The position numbers and the translations under genes are program-made. Below the pieces are notes generated by a model. The model searched no databases and was not told the origin of the DNA. It was given only the letters and a program-made list of their open reading frames with translations. A stretch of 64,000 bases of DNA from Streptomyces chartreusis NRRL 3882 (GTDB lineage Bacteria > Actinomycetota > Actinomycetes > Streptomycetales > Streptomycetaceae), in assembly GCF_900236475.1 (NCBI RefSeq), contig NZ_LT963352.1, positions 4,944,001-5,008,000 of the forward strand. Reading direction: 5' to 3'. Shown here one piece after another: positions 16,112 through 25,984 of the stretch (positions are counted from its first letter, which is position 1; every line of letters begins with the position of its first letter).

Positions 16112-16315
16112 ATGGCTCAGGGCACCGTCAAGTGGTTCAACGCGGAGAAGGGGTACGGCTTCATCGCGGTCGACGGTGGTGCGGATGTTTTCGTCCACTA
16201 CAGTGCGATCCAGATGGACGGCTACCGCACCCTGGAAGAGGGCCAGCGGGTCGAGTTCGAGATCTCGCAGGGCCAGAAGGGGCCGCAGGCCGACATGGTT
16301 CGCGTCTCTGCCTGA
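16112..16315 (+). CDS. Cold-shock protein (CspA family)
   Basis: A 67-residue single cold-shock domain, a nucleic-acid chaperone that opens RNA structure. RNP1 KGYGFIAV (about 16-23) and RNP2 VFVHYSA (about 31-37) are intact, with the usual TVKWFN strand before them. The ribosome site GGGGAG is 9 bases upstream of the ATG at 16112. Length and sequence match the Streptomyces ScoF/SC 7.0 type. It has a long leader and its own terminator, so it is monocistronic. Confidence 0.95.
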   Translation: MAQGTVKWFNAEKGYGFIAVDGGADVFVHYSAIQMDGYRTLEEGQRVEFEISQGQKGPQADMVRVSA

Positions 16316-16354
16316 ACGCGCACCACGACCAAGCGCAAGCGACCGGTCTTCTCT

Positions 16355-16388
16355 GAAGGGCCCGCACCCCCCGGGGTGCGGGCCCTTC
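16355..16388. terminator. Perfect 16-bp hairpin after the cold-shock gene
   Basis: GAAGGGCCCGCACCCC (16355-16370) and GGGGTGCGGGCCCTTC (16373-16388) are exact complements around two bases. No U-tract follows, as is common in Streptomyces terminators. Between 16389 and 16594 I see nothing except GC-rich intergenic sequence. Confidence 0.8.
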
Positions 16389-16594
16389 GGCCTGCTCGGG
16401 GGTTGGCGGCCGGCGTGACGGGTGCGCCCGCCGGGCGACCGCCCGCGTCGTCGCTCTCGTCTCGCCGCGACGGGCCGGGGGCCAGGCTTTTCTCTGCTCG
16501 CCCGATCCGCCGCGGCGCTGCCCGTGGCCTGCGGGCCGAGCCGGATGCCCGCTGTTCGCCGGGGGCTGAGCACCCGCTCGAACCGTGGGAGTCG

Positions 16595-16621
16595 CTTGCA
16601 CTCGCCATGCCCGAGTGCTAA
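16595..16621. promoter_or_regulatory. CIRCE operator 1 overlapping the groEL promoter
   Basis: CTTGCACTC-N9-GAGTGCTAA fits the HrcA operator TTAGCACTC-N9-GAGTGCTAA with two mismatches in the left arm. The left arm contains TTGCAC (16596-16601), a fair -35, and TAATCA (16619-16624), 17 bases further, overlaps the right arm as -10. Bound HrcA would therefore block RNA polymerase directly. Confidence 0.85.
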
Positions 16622-16629
16622 TCATTGCG

Positions 16630-16656
16630 TTAGCACTCTGAAGGTGAGAGTGACAA
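16630..16656. promoter_or_regulatory. CIRCE operator 2 upstream of groEL
   Basis: TTAGCACTC-N9-GAGTGACAA: perfect left arm, two mismatches in the right arm. It begins 8 bases after CIRCE 1 and lies in the early transcribed region. The two operators share a further outward-facing palindrome, because GAGTGCTAA of site 1 and TTAGCACTC of site 2 are themselves complementary. Confidence 0.82.
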
Positions 16657-16783
16657 CGTAAGGACCGGGTCGGTGAGGCCCGCAGGCCAGGTGGGGAAGG
16701 AACCACGAGGCCGGCGAGCCGTCCGTCGCGGGCGCGGGCGCGGTCCGAAGGAATCACCCCCAGTCCTGGAGGGACCACTTCAC

Positions 16784-18406
<1,623 letters not shown>

Positions 18407-18430
18407 TCGACCTGGTCGATCAACGTCCTT

Positions 18431-18477
18431 GCCGAGGGCGGCACTCCCTGTTCCGACAGGGGGTGCCGCCCTCGGGC
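18431..18477. terminator. groEL terminator
   Basis: A 20-bp stem: CCGAGGGCGGCACTCCCTGT (18432-18451) pairs with 18456-18475 with one G-U pair around the loop TCCG. It lies 25 bases after the groEL stop. Confidence 0.85.
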
Positions 18478-18526
18478 GTGTCCGGGATCACAGCGCGGGC
18501 GGGATGGCCCGGGCGGGGCCGGATGG

Positions 18527-18559
18527 TTGACACGTACGTCCTATGCGTATGCACATACT
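18527..18559 (+). promoter_or_regulatory. Promoter with overlapping dyad for the flavin oxidoreductase gene
   Basis: Perfect -35 TTGACA (18527-18532), followed after 15 bases by TATGCA (18548-18553). The segment TATGCGTATGCACATA (18542-18557) is an imperfect palindrome (12 of 16 positions symmetric) lying over the -10 region, a good candidate for a redox- or ligand-responsive repressor site, as Old Yellow Enzymes are often controlled by TetR or MarR proteins. Confidence 0.45.
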
Positions 18560-18586
18560 GTCCGGTATCCGAAGAGGAGCCCCCAC

Positions 18587-19714
18587 GTGACCGTCGCCGC
18601 CTCCGCCGCCTCCCGCGCCGCCGAAATCCTGTCCCGGCCCGTATCGCTGGGCGGCCTGACCGTTCCGAACCGGATCGCGATGGCGCCGATGACCCGCATG
18701 TTCTCCCCGGGCGGTGTCCCCGGCGACGACGTCATCTCGTACTACTCCCGCCGCGCCGCCGCCGGCGTCGGTCTGATCGTCACCGAGGGGACCTACGTCG
18801 GCCACGAGTCGGCCGGGCAGAGCGACCGGGTGCCGCGGTTCCACGGCGAGGAGCAGCTCGCGGGCTGGGCGAAGGTCGCCGAGGCGGTGCACGCCGCGGG
18901 CGGCACGATCGTGCCGCAGCTGTGGCACATCGGCATGGTCCGCAACCAGGGCGAGCCGCCGGTCGCGGACGCCCCGGCCGTCGGCCCCTCCGGCCTGCGC
19001 ATCGGCGCCACCGAGCCCACCGGCAAGGCCATGACCCAGGCCGACATCGACGCCGTCATCGGCGCGTTCGCCGAGGCCGCTGCCGCCGCCGAGCGCATCG
19101 GCTTCGACGGCGTGGAGATCCACGGCGCCCACGGCTACCTGCTCGACCAGTTCCTGTGGGAGGGCACCAACCGCCGCACCGACGCCTACGGCGGCGACCC
19201 GGTCGCCCGTGCCAAGTTCTCGGCGGAGATCGTCGCGGCCGTCCGCGAGACCGTCTCGGCCGACTTCCCCGTCATCTTCCGCTACTCGCAGTGGAAGCAG
19301 GAGGCCTACGACGCCCGCCTCGCGGAGACGCCCGAGGAGCTGGAGGCCATCCTGACCCCGCTCGCCGCGGCCGGTGCGGACGCCTTCCACGCCTCCACCC
19401 GCCGCTACTGGGTGCCCGAGTTCGACGACTCCGACCTCAACCTGGCCGGCTGGACCAAGAAGCTCACGGGCAAGCCCGCCATCACCGTCGGCTCGGTCGG
19501 CCTGAACGGCGACTTCATCAAGGCCTTCCAGGGCGAGGGCGCCGAAGTGGGCGACCTGGACAACCTCCTGGACCGCTTCGAGCGCGACGAGTTCGACATG
19601 GTCGCCGTCGGCCGCGCCCTGCTCCAGGACCCGCAGTGGGCGCAGAAGGTCCTGTCCGGCCGCTTCGACGAGCTGGCGCCCTACGACCCGGCGGCGCTGA
19701 AGACGCTCAGCTGA
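18587..19714 (+). CDS. Old Yellow Enzyme family NADH:flavin oxidoreductase
   Basis: FMN-dependent ene-reductase, 375 residues, which reduces activated C=C bonds or nitro compounds with NAD(P)H. The barrel is complete: NRIAMAPMTRMFSPGGVPG, QLWHIGMV, FDGVEIHGAHGYLLDQFLW, GGDPVARAKF and the C-terminal FDMVAVGRALLQDPQW. The His in VEIHGAHGYL binds substrate in the family. GTG 18587 follows GAAGAGGAG; the upstream in-frame ATG would run through the promoter. Physiological substrate unknown; a stress or detoxification role is the usual inference. Confidence 0.92.
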   Translation: MTVAASAASRAAEILSRPVSLGGLTVPNRIAMAPMTRMFSPGGVPGDDVISYYSRRAAAGVGLIVTEGTYVGHESAGQSDRVPRFHGEEQLAGWAKVAEAVHAAGGTIVPQLWHIGMVRNQGEPPVADAPAVGPSGLRIGATEPTGKAMTQADIDAVIGAFAEAAAAAERIGFDGVEIHGAHGYLLDQFLWEGTNRRTDAYGGDPVARAKFSAEIVAAVRETVSADFPVIFRYSQWKQEAYDARLAETPEELEAILTPLAAAGADAFHASTRRYWVPEFDDSDLNLAGWTKKLTGKPAITVGSVGLNGDFIKAFQGEGAEVGDLDNLLDRFERDEFDMVAVGRALLQDPQWAQKVLSGRFDELAPYDPAALKTLS

Positions 19715-19814
19715 CCCCACCGGGTCCGTCCCCGGGCCGCCCTGGATTCACTTGCGTCAGTCAAGGACACTGGCGGAGCGCCTGTTCACCGGCACCCCGT
19801 GAGGAGATCCAGAG

Positions 19815-21365
19815 ATGACGACGACCGAGTCCCACCCCCCGACCGGCGCCTCAGCCGGGCAGCCCGCACCGGTGGTGCGCACCACCGCCGGTGCGGTACG
19901 CGGCCGCAGGGAGGAGGGCCTCGCCGTCTTCCGCGGCATCCCCTTCGCCGCACCCCCCGTGGGCGAGGCCCGGTTCCTGGCCCCGCGCCCCGCCCACACC
20001 TGGGACGGCATACGGGACGCGTACGCCTTCGGCCCGCCGCCCCCGCAGGACCTCGGCAACCTGGGCGGCCCGGGTCTGGTCGACGTGCCCGAGGGCGACG
20101 AGTGGCTCACGGTCAACGTCTGGACCCCCGAGCCCGCCCCGGGCGCCCGCCGCCCGGTGATGGTGTGGCTCTACGGCGGCGCCTACAAGCTCGGCCACTC
20201 CGGCAGCCCCGGCTACGACGCCCGGCGCATCGCGGCCGACGGCGACCTCGTGGTCGTGTCCCTCAACTACCGCGTCGGCATGGAGGGCTTCGCCCACATC
20301 GAGGGGGCGCCCGCCAACCGCGGCCTGCTCGACCAGGTGGCCGCGCTGGAGTGGGTACGGGACAACATCGAGGCGTTCGGCGGCGACCCCGGCCAGGTCA
20401 CGGTCTTCGGCGAGTCGGCGGGCGCGGGTTGCGTCGCCTCGCTGCTGGCCATGCCGAGGGCGGCGGGCCTGTTCCGGCGGGCGATCGCGCAGAGCGTGCC
20501 GGGGACGTTCTTCTCGGACGCGCTGGCCCGTGACATCGGTGCCGCTCTCGCCGCCGAGGTGGGGCTGCGGCCCACGGTCGCCGACCTGGCGACGGTCCCG
20601 CCGCGCGAACTGACCTCGGCGGGTGAGTCGTTGAGCGCCAAGATGCCCCAGTACCTCGACCGCTGGGGCCAGGCGGCGCCGACGGTCACGCCCTTCTCGC
20701 CGGTCGTCGACGGCGAGGTCCTGCCGACCACGCCCTGGCAGGCGCTGGCGGCCGGTGCGGCGAAGGACGTCGACCTGCTCGTCGGCCACAACCGCGACGA
20801 GTACCGCCTCTTCGTCGCCATGGCGGGCCGGCTGGGCCGGATAACAGAGGAGCGGGCGGCAGCGGCCCTCCGCCTCTTCGCCCCCGGGGATGAACAGGCG
20901 TACCGCGCCGCCTTCCCGGACGCCTCGCCGAGCGAGCTCTACGAACGCGTCCAGACGGACTGGCTGTTCAACATGCCGTCCCTGCACCTGGCCGAGGCCC
21001 AGCGCGCGGGCGGCGGCAGCGCGCACCTCTACGAACTGACCTGGCCGGCCCCCGGCAACGGCGGTGCGCTCGGTGCCTGCCACGGCCTGGACATCCCGCT
21101 GCTGTTCGGCACCTACGGGGCGGACCTGGGACTTCTGCTGTTCGCGGGCGCGGAGCCGTCCGCTGAGGCGCTTTCGCTGTCCTCCCGTTTCCGAGCGTCC
21201 TGGACGTCCTTCGCGAGGACCGGCGACCCGGGCTGGCCGGCGTACGACGACGAGCGGCGGCTGGTGCAGGTGCTGGATGCGGAGCCGGTGGTCACGGCGT
21301 ATCCGGAGGAGCGGTCGCGGCGGCTGTGGGAGGGGTACGAGTTCCTGCCCCTGCCACTGCTGTAG
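19815..21365 (+). CDS. Carboxylesterase type B
   Basis: Alpha/beta-hydrolase of the carboxylesterase/lipase (COesterase) family, 516 residues. Marks are FRGIPFAAPPVGEARF, the oxyanion-hole VMVWLYGGAYKLG, the nucleophile elbow FGESAGAG with Ser at about 201, and NRDEYRLF and GACHGLDIPLLFGT, which carries the catalytic His. No signal peptide, so it is probably cytoplasmic. It lies 100 bases after the Old Yellow Enzyme gene and has its own ribosome site (GAGGAGAT). Natural ester unknown. Confidence 0.9.
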   Translation: MTTTESHPPTGASAGQPAPVVRTTAGAVRGRREEGLAVFRGIPFAAPPVGEARFLAPRPAHTWDGIRDAYAFGPPPPQDLGNLGGPGLVDVPEGDEWLTVNVWTPEPAPGARRPVMVWLYGGAYKLGHSGSPGYDARRIAADGDLVVVSLNYRVGMEGFAHIEGAPANRGLLDQVAALEWVRDNIEAFGGDPGQVTVFGESAGAGCVASLLAMPRAAGLFRRAIAQSVPGTFFSDALARDIGAALAAEVGLRPTVADLATVPPRELTSAGESLSAKMPQYLDRWGQAAPTVTPFSPVVDGEVLPTTPWQALAAGAAKDVDLLVGHNRDEYRLFVAMAGRLGRITEERAAAALRLFAPGDEQAYRAAFPDASPSELYERVQTDWLFNMPSLHLAEAQRAGGGSAHLYELTWPAPGNGGALGACHGLDIPLLFGTYGADLGLLLFAGAEPSAEALSLSSRFRASWTSFARTGDPGWPAYDDERRLVQVLDAEPVVTAYPEERSRRLWEGYEFLPLPLL

Positions 21366-21368
21366 GGC

Positions 21369-21941
21369 CTACAGGTTGCCCATCGGCTCGATGTCGACCC
21401 GCACGGGCGTCCCCCACACACGCAGCACCTCGTAGTCGGTGAACTCGTGCACGAGCCGGTACGCCATGGCGGCCCGGGGAGCCTTGCGCTGCGCGGCGAT
21501 GAACAGCTCGGCCTCGCGGCGGTCCCGGCGCGGGGTGCCGCACAGCTGCCAGGTCTGACCGTTCCACAGCTCCGGCAGCCAGCGCTGCTGGGGCTGGGGG
21601 CGGTCACCGCGTACGCCGTAACGGGACTGCACGGGCTCCGTGGGCTGCGGGGGGTGCGGGGCGGGCCCGTTGAACTCGGCCCGGCGGGCGGCCCGGCGCC
21701 GCGTCTCGCACAGCAGGCATCCGTCGGGCGCGCCCTCGTCGACCGGGCCGTTCGGGTGCTCGGGGCAGCGCGTGGTGGGCGGGGCGCTGCCGACGCTCTC
21801 CTCCAGCAGGTCCAGGGCCCTCCGCAGATCCGCCTTGACCTCGTGCAGCTTGGCGTCCGGGGTGTCGCCGGTGAGGGCCTCCCCGTGCTCCCCGAGGAGT
21901 CGGAGGGCACGGCCTAGGGCGGTGAGCTGGGCGTGGTTCAT
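21369..21941 (-). CDS. Conserved hypothetical protein with putative zinc-binding cysteines
   Basis: A 190-residue protein I do not recognise as a named family. An N-terminal helical part (LTALGRALRLLGEHGEAL, LRRALDLLEESV) is followed by a Cys-rich segment RCPEHPNG...GCLLCETRRRAARR (about 58-85), a plausible zinc knuckle. A Pro/Gln-rich stretch precedes a conserved-looking C-terminus with WLPELWNGQTWQLCG, AELFIAAQRKAPRAAMAYRL and YEVLRVWGTPVRVDIEPMG. The last part could be a small DNA- or ligand-binding fold. It is convergent with the carboxylesterase gene, only 3 bases between stops. Cytoplasmic. Confidence 0.75.
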   Translation of the reverse strand: MNHAQLTALGRALRLLGEHGEALTGDTPDAKLHEVKADLRRALDLLEESVGSAPPTTRCPEHPNGPVDEGAPDGCLLCETRRRAARRAEFNGPAPHPPQPTEPVQSRYGVRGDRPQPQQRWLPELWNGQTWQLCGTPRRDRREAELFIAAQRKAPRAAMAYRLVHEFTDYEVLRVWGTPVRVDIEPMGNL

Positions 21942-22157
21942 GGATCCATTGTCGTCGGTCGGCAGCGGGCCGCCCGCCGTGGGCGGTGGCCGTTTCAGGG
22001 GAACGGGAGTTGAGGGCAAGGTGACGTGAAGGTGACGCGCGGGCGTACAACCATTCGCCCGTTGTCGTCGTCGAACTGGCGTACCGCGCGTACAGCGGCG
22101 TACGCCCCACCGCACGCCATCCCGGAAGACACCTCCTTTCCCAGAGGAATCCTGTTC

Positions 22158-24242
22158 ATGACGCTCCGTTGGTTGTGCGGTGTCCTGCGCGTGCGCGGGA
22201 AGACCGATCTGCTCCTCGTGCTGCTCTTCGCCGCCGGTTTCGCCGCACTGCCCGTCTTCGCGCTGCGGCCGTCGCTCTGGGGCTTCGCCGTGGCCTCGGC
22301 CGTGACGTACGCCGCGGACGAGGTGCTGCACGCGCGGGCGCCCTCCTTCGTGCGGCGGCTGGCCGCGTTGCAGCTGACCCGCACGATGCGGTTCACCGTG
22401 CGGACGGTGATGCTGCTCGCCCTGGCCGACCGTATGAACGCCTCGGACGCGGTGCTGGTGACCGCCCTGGCGGTGTTCAGTGCCCACTTCGCGCTGGTGA
22501 CGCTGTACACGGCGGTGCATCACGCCATCCGGCGGCGGCGCACGCTCCCGGTGGTGGTGCGCAACCTCGACATGAGCGGGGCGGGCATTCCGCAGTCCCC
22601 GCCCGCCCTCCTCTACCGGCGGTTCCTGCGCAAGCTGCTGCACCTGGACCTGCCGGCCCACGCGGGACTGCTGGCCGCCCTGGCGGCGGGGGCGTGGCAG
22701 CCCGCCGGTGTCGGTTTCGCGCTGACCGCCGGGCTCGCGGTGGCCGCCGTGCTGGCGCTGCTGGCGCAGTTGCGCCGGGCCCGCCGGATGCCGTCGCGGG
22801 ACGAGGTGATCGCGGAGGTCAACCGGCAACTGTCCGGCTACCGGCCGGAGGTGGCGCTGTACTTCAGCTTCGCGTCCGTGTCGCGGGACTTCATGTACCA
22901 GGTCAACATGTGGATCGAGACGCTGGAGCAGCTCGACCGGCGCCCGCTGATCATCCTGCGGGAGCGGGCCTCGTTCCGTTATCTGAGCCGTACGCGGCTG
23001 CCCGTGGTGTGCCTGCCGAAGGCCGACGACGTGGCGCAGCTGGAGCTGCCCGAGCTCCGGGTCGTCCTCTACCCCGGCAACGCGGGCAAGAACGTGCACA
23101 TGCTGCGCGTCGCCGAGGCCAAGCACGTCTTCATCGGGCACGGCGACAGCGACAAGCTCGCCAGCAGCAACCGGGTGAGCAAGGTGTACGACGAGATCTG
23201 GGTGGCCGGGCGGGCCGGGCGCGACCGCTACCAGCGGGTGCGGCACGCCATCGACGACCGGGCGATCGTCGAGGTGGGCCGCCCGCAGCTGTCGTCGATC
23301 CGGCTGCACGCGGACCACGTTCCCGGGCCGCTGCCGACCGTCCTGTACGCACCGACCTGGGAGGGCTGGAGCGACGACGACTGCCACACGTCCCTGATCC
23401 CGATGGGCGTGACGCTGGTCGAGAAGCTGCTCGCGGAGAACGTGCGCGTCATCTACAAGCCGCACCCCCTCACCGGCAAGCGCTCCCGCGCCGCGGCCGA
23501 AGCCGACCGTGCCATCAGGGAGTTGCTGCGCGCCGACAACGAGCGGCGGGACAAGGAGCGGGGTGACAGCGACGGCGTGGAGGCCGCCATCACCGCAGCC
23601 CGGCCGCGGCTCGCGGAGATCCAGGCCCGCCTCGGGGAGCTGGCGGGACGGCTCGGCGGCGACGACGCCCAGCAGACCCGGGAGGCGCGCGTCCCCGACC
23701 CCGGTGGTGAGGCCGAGTGGCACGAGCTGCGTGCCGAGTGGCACCGGATCTTCTGGGAGAGCCGGGGCTCCGTCCGACACCAGGTGATCCTGAAGCAACT
23801 GCCCACGCTGTACGAGTGCTTCGACCAGGCCGACATGCTCATCAGCGATGTGTCGTCCGTGGTCGCGGACTTCGTGGCGAGCCTCAAGCCGTACGTCCTG
23901 ACCAACGCGAACGACCTGCCCGACGGTGAGTTCCGGGCCGCGTACACCACCGCCGGGGGCGCCTACCTCCTCGACCGGGAGTGCGTCCGGCTGCCGGAGA
24001 TCCTCCGCTCGGTCCGCGCTCCGCTGCACGACCCGATGGCACCCGAGCGCCGCGTCCTCAAGGAGTACGTCCTGGGCCCGGACCGGCCCACCTCGATGGA
24101 GCGGTTCAACGCGGCCGTCAACGCCCTGGCCGACAGGGCCGCGGCGGAGCAGGAGGAGCGGCACGCGGAGCAGGACGAGCGGCACGCGGAGCAGGACGAG
24201 CGGCATGCGGAGCAGGGGGAGGCGGTCGCCCAGCTGACATGA
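22158..24242 (+). CDS. Membrane-linked CDP-glycerol/polyol-phosphate transferase-like protein (TagF-like)
   Basis: About 694 residues from ATG 22158 (AGAGGAA 12 bases upstream; a longer start at 22026 is possible). Four hydrophobic helices span about 14-205, then a CDP-glycerol glycerophosphotransferase-type GT-B domain begins at VALYFSFASVSRDFMYQVNM (about 230). Family blocks are YAPTWEG (about 397), VIYKPHPLTGKR (about 431) and DMLISDVSSVVADF (about 557), the nucleotide-phosphate-binding end. A charged, coiled-coil-like insert of about 90 residues separates KPHP from DVSS, and the tail carries three ERHAEQD repeats. It probably builds or decorates a teichoic-acid-like wall polymer; the substrate is inference. 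Confidence 0.82.
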   Translation: MTLRWLCGVLRVRGKTDLLLVLLFAAGFAALPVFALRPSLWGFAVASAVTYAADEVLHARAPSFVRRLAALQLTRTMRFTVRTVMLLALADRMNASDAVLVTALAVFSAHFALVTLYTAVHHAIRRRRTLPVVVRNLDMSGAGIPQSPPALLYRRFLRKLLHLDLPAHAGLLAALAAGAWQPAGVGFALTAGLAVAAVLALLAQLRRARRMPSRDEVIAEVNRQLSGYRPEVALYFSFASVSRDFMYQVNMWIETLEQLDRRPLIILRERASFRYLSRTRLPVVCLPKADDVAQLELPELRVVLYPGNAGKNVHMLRVAEAKHVFIGHGDSDKLASSNRVSKVYDEIWVAGRAGRDRYQRVRHAIDDRAIVEVGRPQLSSIRLHADHVPGPLPTVLYAPTWEGWSDDDCHTSLIPMGVTLVEKLLAENVRVIYKPHPLTGKRSRAAAEADRAIRELLRADNERRDKERGDSDGVEAAITAARPRLAEIQARLGELAGRLGGDDAQQTREARVPDPGGEAEWHELRAEWHRIFWESRGSVRHQVILKQLPTLYECFDQADMLISDVSSVVADFVASLKPYVLTNANDLPDGEFRAAYTTAGGAYLLDRECVRLPEILRSVRAPLHDPMAPERRVLKEYVLGPDRPTSMERFNAAVNALADRAAAEQEERHAEQDERHAEQDERHAEQGEAVAQLT
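24156..24218 (+). repeat. Three 21-bp in-frame tandem repeats
   Basis: 24156-24176, 24177-24197 and 24198-24218 each encode ERHAEQ(D/G). They extend the C-terminal coiled-coil tail of the TagF-like protein and differ at only a few bases, so recent slippage expansion is likely and copy number may vary between strains. Confidence 0.9.
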
Positions 24243-24324
24243 CGCGCCCAGCCGACGTGACGGCCCTCGCGGGCACTCCCTGGCAGGGCCGCCGGGCCCG
24301 GTGCCGCCGCGCACCCGTTTCTTT

Positions 24325-24942
24325 TCAGTCCGGCCGGATCCGGGACGCCAGCCCCTCGAAGTAGCTGCGGTGCAAGGCGGTCAGGTCCACCTGCTCGGGG
24401 TCCAGGAGCCACAGCAGGTGGGCCCCTTCGAGGAACGCCGCCGTCTCCGCTGCCAGGAGGGCGGGGTCCAGGTCGGCGCGGGCCGAACCGTCGGCAGCGG
24501 CGCGCGTGAACAGGGCGACCAGATGGGCCCGCAGCGCCCGGCCGCGGTCCCGGAACCAGGTGTGGAGCCCGGAGCCGGGATCGAGGTTCTCCGCGGTGAG
24601 GGTGGTGTGCAGGGCGGCCAGTTGCCGTGCGGTGGCGGCGGTGTGCTCGGCGTCCCGGACGAACCAGTCGAACGCCTCGTCCAGGGTGGGTTCGGCGTCC
24701 TTCGTGGCGGACAGCCGTTCCAGGGCGCGCCGGTCGGCCTCTTCCAGGACGGCTCGGACGAGGCCGTCCTTGCTGCCGAAGTGGTGGATGAGGGCGGACG
24801 GGGTGGTGCCGACGCGCTCGGCGATCGCGGCCACCCCGGTGCCGCGCACCCCCTGACGCGCGAACAGCTCGATCGCCGCGTCGACGATGGCGCGGCGGCG
24901 CTCCACGCCACGCTTCTGCACCTGTCCCTTGACACCCGCCAT
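24325..24942 (-). CDS. TetR family transcriptional regulator
   Basis: A 205-residue TetR repressor. The N-terminal helix-turn-helix is clear: RRAIVDAAIELFARQGVRGT, then VAAIAERVGTTPSALIHHFG (about 15-60). The C-terminal ligand domain is typical in length and holds LAALHTTLTAENLDPGSG. It diverges from the alpha/beta hydrolase gene, with an 11-bp-arm inverted repeat between them that is probably its own operator. Its ligand is likely a small ester or the hydrolase substrate, but that is inference from context. Confidence 0.92.
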   Translation of the reverse strand: MAGVKGQVQKRGVERRRAIVDAAIELFARQGVRGTGVAAIAERVGTTPSALIHHFGSKDGLVRAVLEEADRRALERLSATKDAEPTLDEAFDWFVRDAEHTAATARQLAALHTTLTAENLDPGSGLHTWFRDRGRALRAHLVALFTRAAADGSARADLDPALLAAETAAFLEGAHLLWLLDPEQVDLTALHRSYFEGLASRIRPD

Positions 24943-24987
24943 GGGGTCAGCGTGCCCGGACGGGCCCGGGGCGTCCAACCCGCACCC

Positions 24988-25018
24988 GCACACACGTGCC
25001 CGGAAAACAGGTGTGCGC
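24988..25018. promoter_or_regulatory. Candidate operator between tetR-type gene and hydrolase gene
   Basis: GCACACACGTG (24988-24998) and CAGGTGTGCGC (25008-25018) are inverted repeats matching 9 of 11 positions around a 9-base spacer. The site is centred about 45 bases from both start codons, as expected for a TetR repressor controlling itself and the divergent gene. Confidence 0.6.
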
Positions 25019-25047
25019 TCGCCTCCGAGCCATTAACCTGAACGACC

Positions 25048-25977
25048 ATGCAGGAAAATAAGACGGAGAACGAGTACCTGACGGGCCGCGAGCGGATGGT
25101 CCCTGCGGGCGGACTCGAGCTGTGGACCGAGGAGTTCGGCGACCCCGCCCATCCGACGGTGCTGCTGGTGATGGGCGCGCAGGCGCAGGGCATCCAGTGG
25201 AACGACGGCATCGTCCGCCGCCTTGTCGACGGGGGCCGCCGGGTCATCCGCTACGACCACCGGGACACCGGACGCTCGTCCACGGTCGACTTCGCCCAGC
25301 AGCCGTACACCGTCGCCGACCTGGCCTCCGACGCGCTCGCCGTCCTGGACGCGCTCGGGGCGGAACGCGCTCACGTGGTGGGCGCGTCCCTCGGCGGCAT
25401 CATCGGCCAGCGGCTGGCCGTCACCCACCCGGGCCGGGTGCTGACCCTGACGAGCCTGTCGTCCCAGCCGCTCGGCACCGACACGGCGGCGGCCGTGCAG
25501 CGTGCCATGGAGGGAGCACCTCCGCTCCCCGGTGAACTGCCTGCGCCCAGGCCCGAGCTGCTGGCCGCGCTCGCCTCGGCGTTCCCGGAGCCGCAGGCCG
25601 GCCTGGAGGACTACCTCGCCGCCCGGCTGCCGCTGTGGCGTGTGCTGCACGGACAGGTGCTGCCGTTCGACGAGGACGAGTACCGTGCGATGGAGCGCCG
25701 GGCGTACGAGCGGGCGCGTGATCCGTGGGCCGCGCTCAACCACGCGCTCGCCGGGGCCGCCCCGGTGGGCTCCACGGCGGAGCTGGCCTCCGTCACGGCG
25801 CCGTCGCTGGTCCTGCACGGCACCGAGGACCCGATGTTCCCGCCCGCCCATGCCGAAGCCACCGCCGCCGCCCTCCCCGGCGCCCGCCTGGTCATGATCG
25901 AGGGGATGGGCCACACCCTGCCCAGGGCACTGGACGACCACCTGGCCGACCGGATCCTGCAGCACACGACTGCCTGA
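25048..25977 (+). CDS. Alpha/beta hydrolase
   Basis: Single-domain alpha/beta hydrolase, 309 residues, resembling the esterase/haloalkane/aclacinomycin-methylesterase type. Nucleophile elbow VVGASLGGIIGQ with Ser at about 114, a YDHRDTGRSS loop common in this group, acid near LHGTEDPMFPP and catalytic His in MGHTLPRAL. No signal peptide. It diverges from the TetR gene, which probably represses it. Its stop is 7 bases from that of the convergent murQ. Substrate unknown. Confidence 0.9.
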   Translation: MQENKTENEYLTGRERMVPAGGLELWTEEFGDPAHPTVLLVMGAQAQGIQWNDGIVRRLVDGGRRVIRYDHRDTGRSSTVDFAQQPYTVADLASDALAVLDALGAERAHVVGASLGGIIGQRLAVTHPGRVLTLTSLSSQPLGTDTAAAVQRAMEGAPPLPGELPAPRPELLAALASAFPEPQAGLEDYLAARLPLWRVLHGQVLPFDEDEYRAMERRAYERARDPWAALNHALAGAAPVGSTAELASVTAPSLVLHGTEDPMFPPAHAEATAAALPGARLVMIEGMGHTLPRALDDHLADRILQHTTA

Positions 25978-25984
25978 CCAGGCC

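Noticed and set aside
24261..24290. A terminator after the TagF-like gene
   Set aside because: GGCCCT and AGGGCC can pair but the loop is long and there is no U-tail; too weak to annotate.
21369..24314. A 981-codon open frame on the minus strand across the TagF-like gene
   Set aside because: It is the antisense shadow of a real gene; its translation is low-complexity Arg/Gly/His-rich and only its last part (21369-21941) is a true gene.
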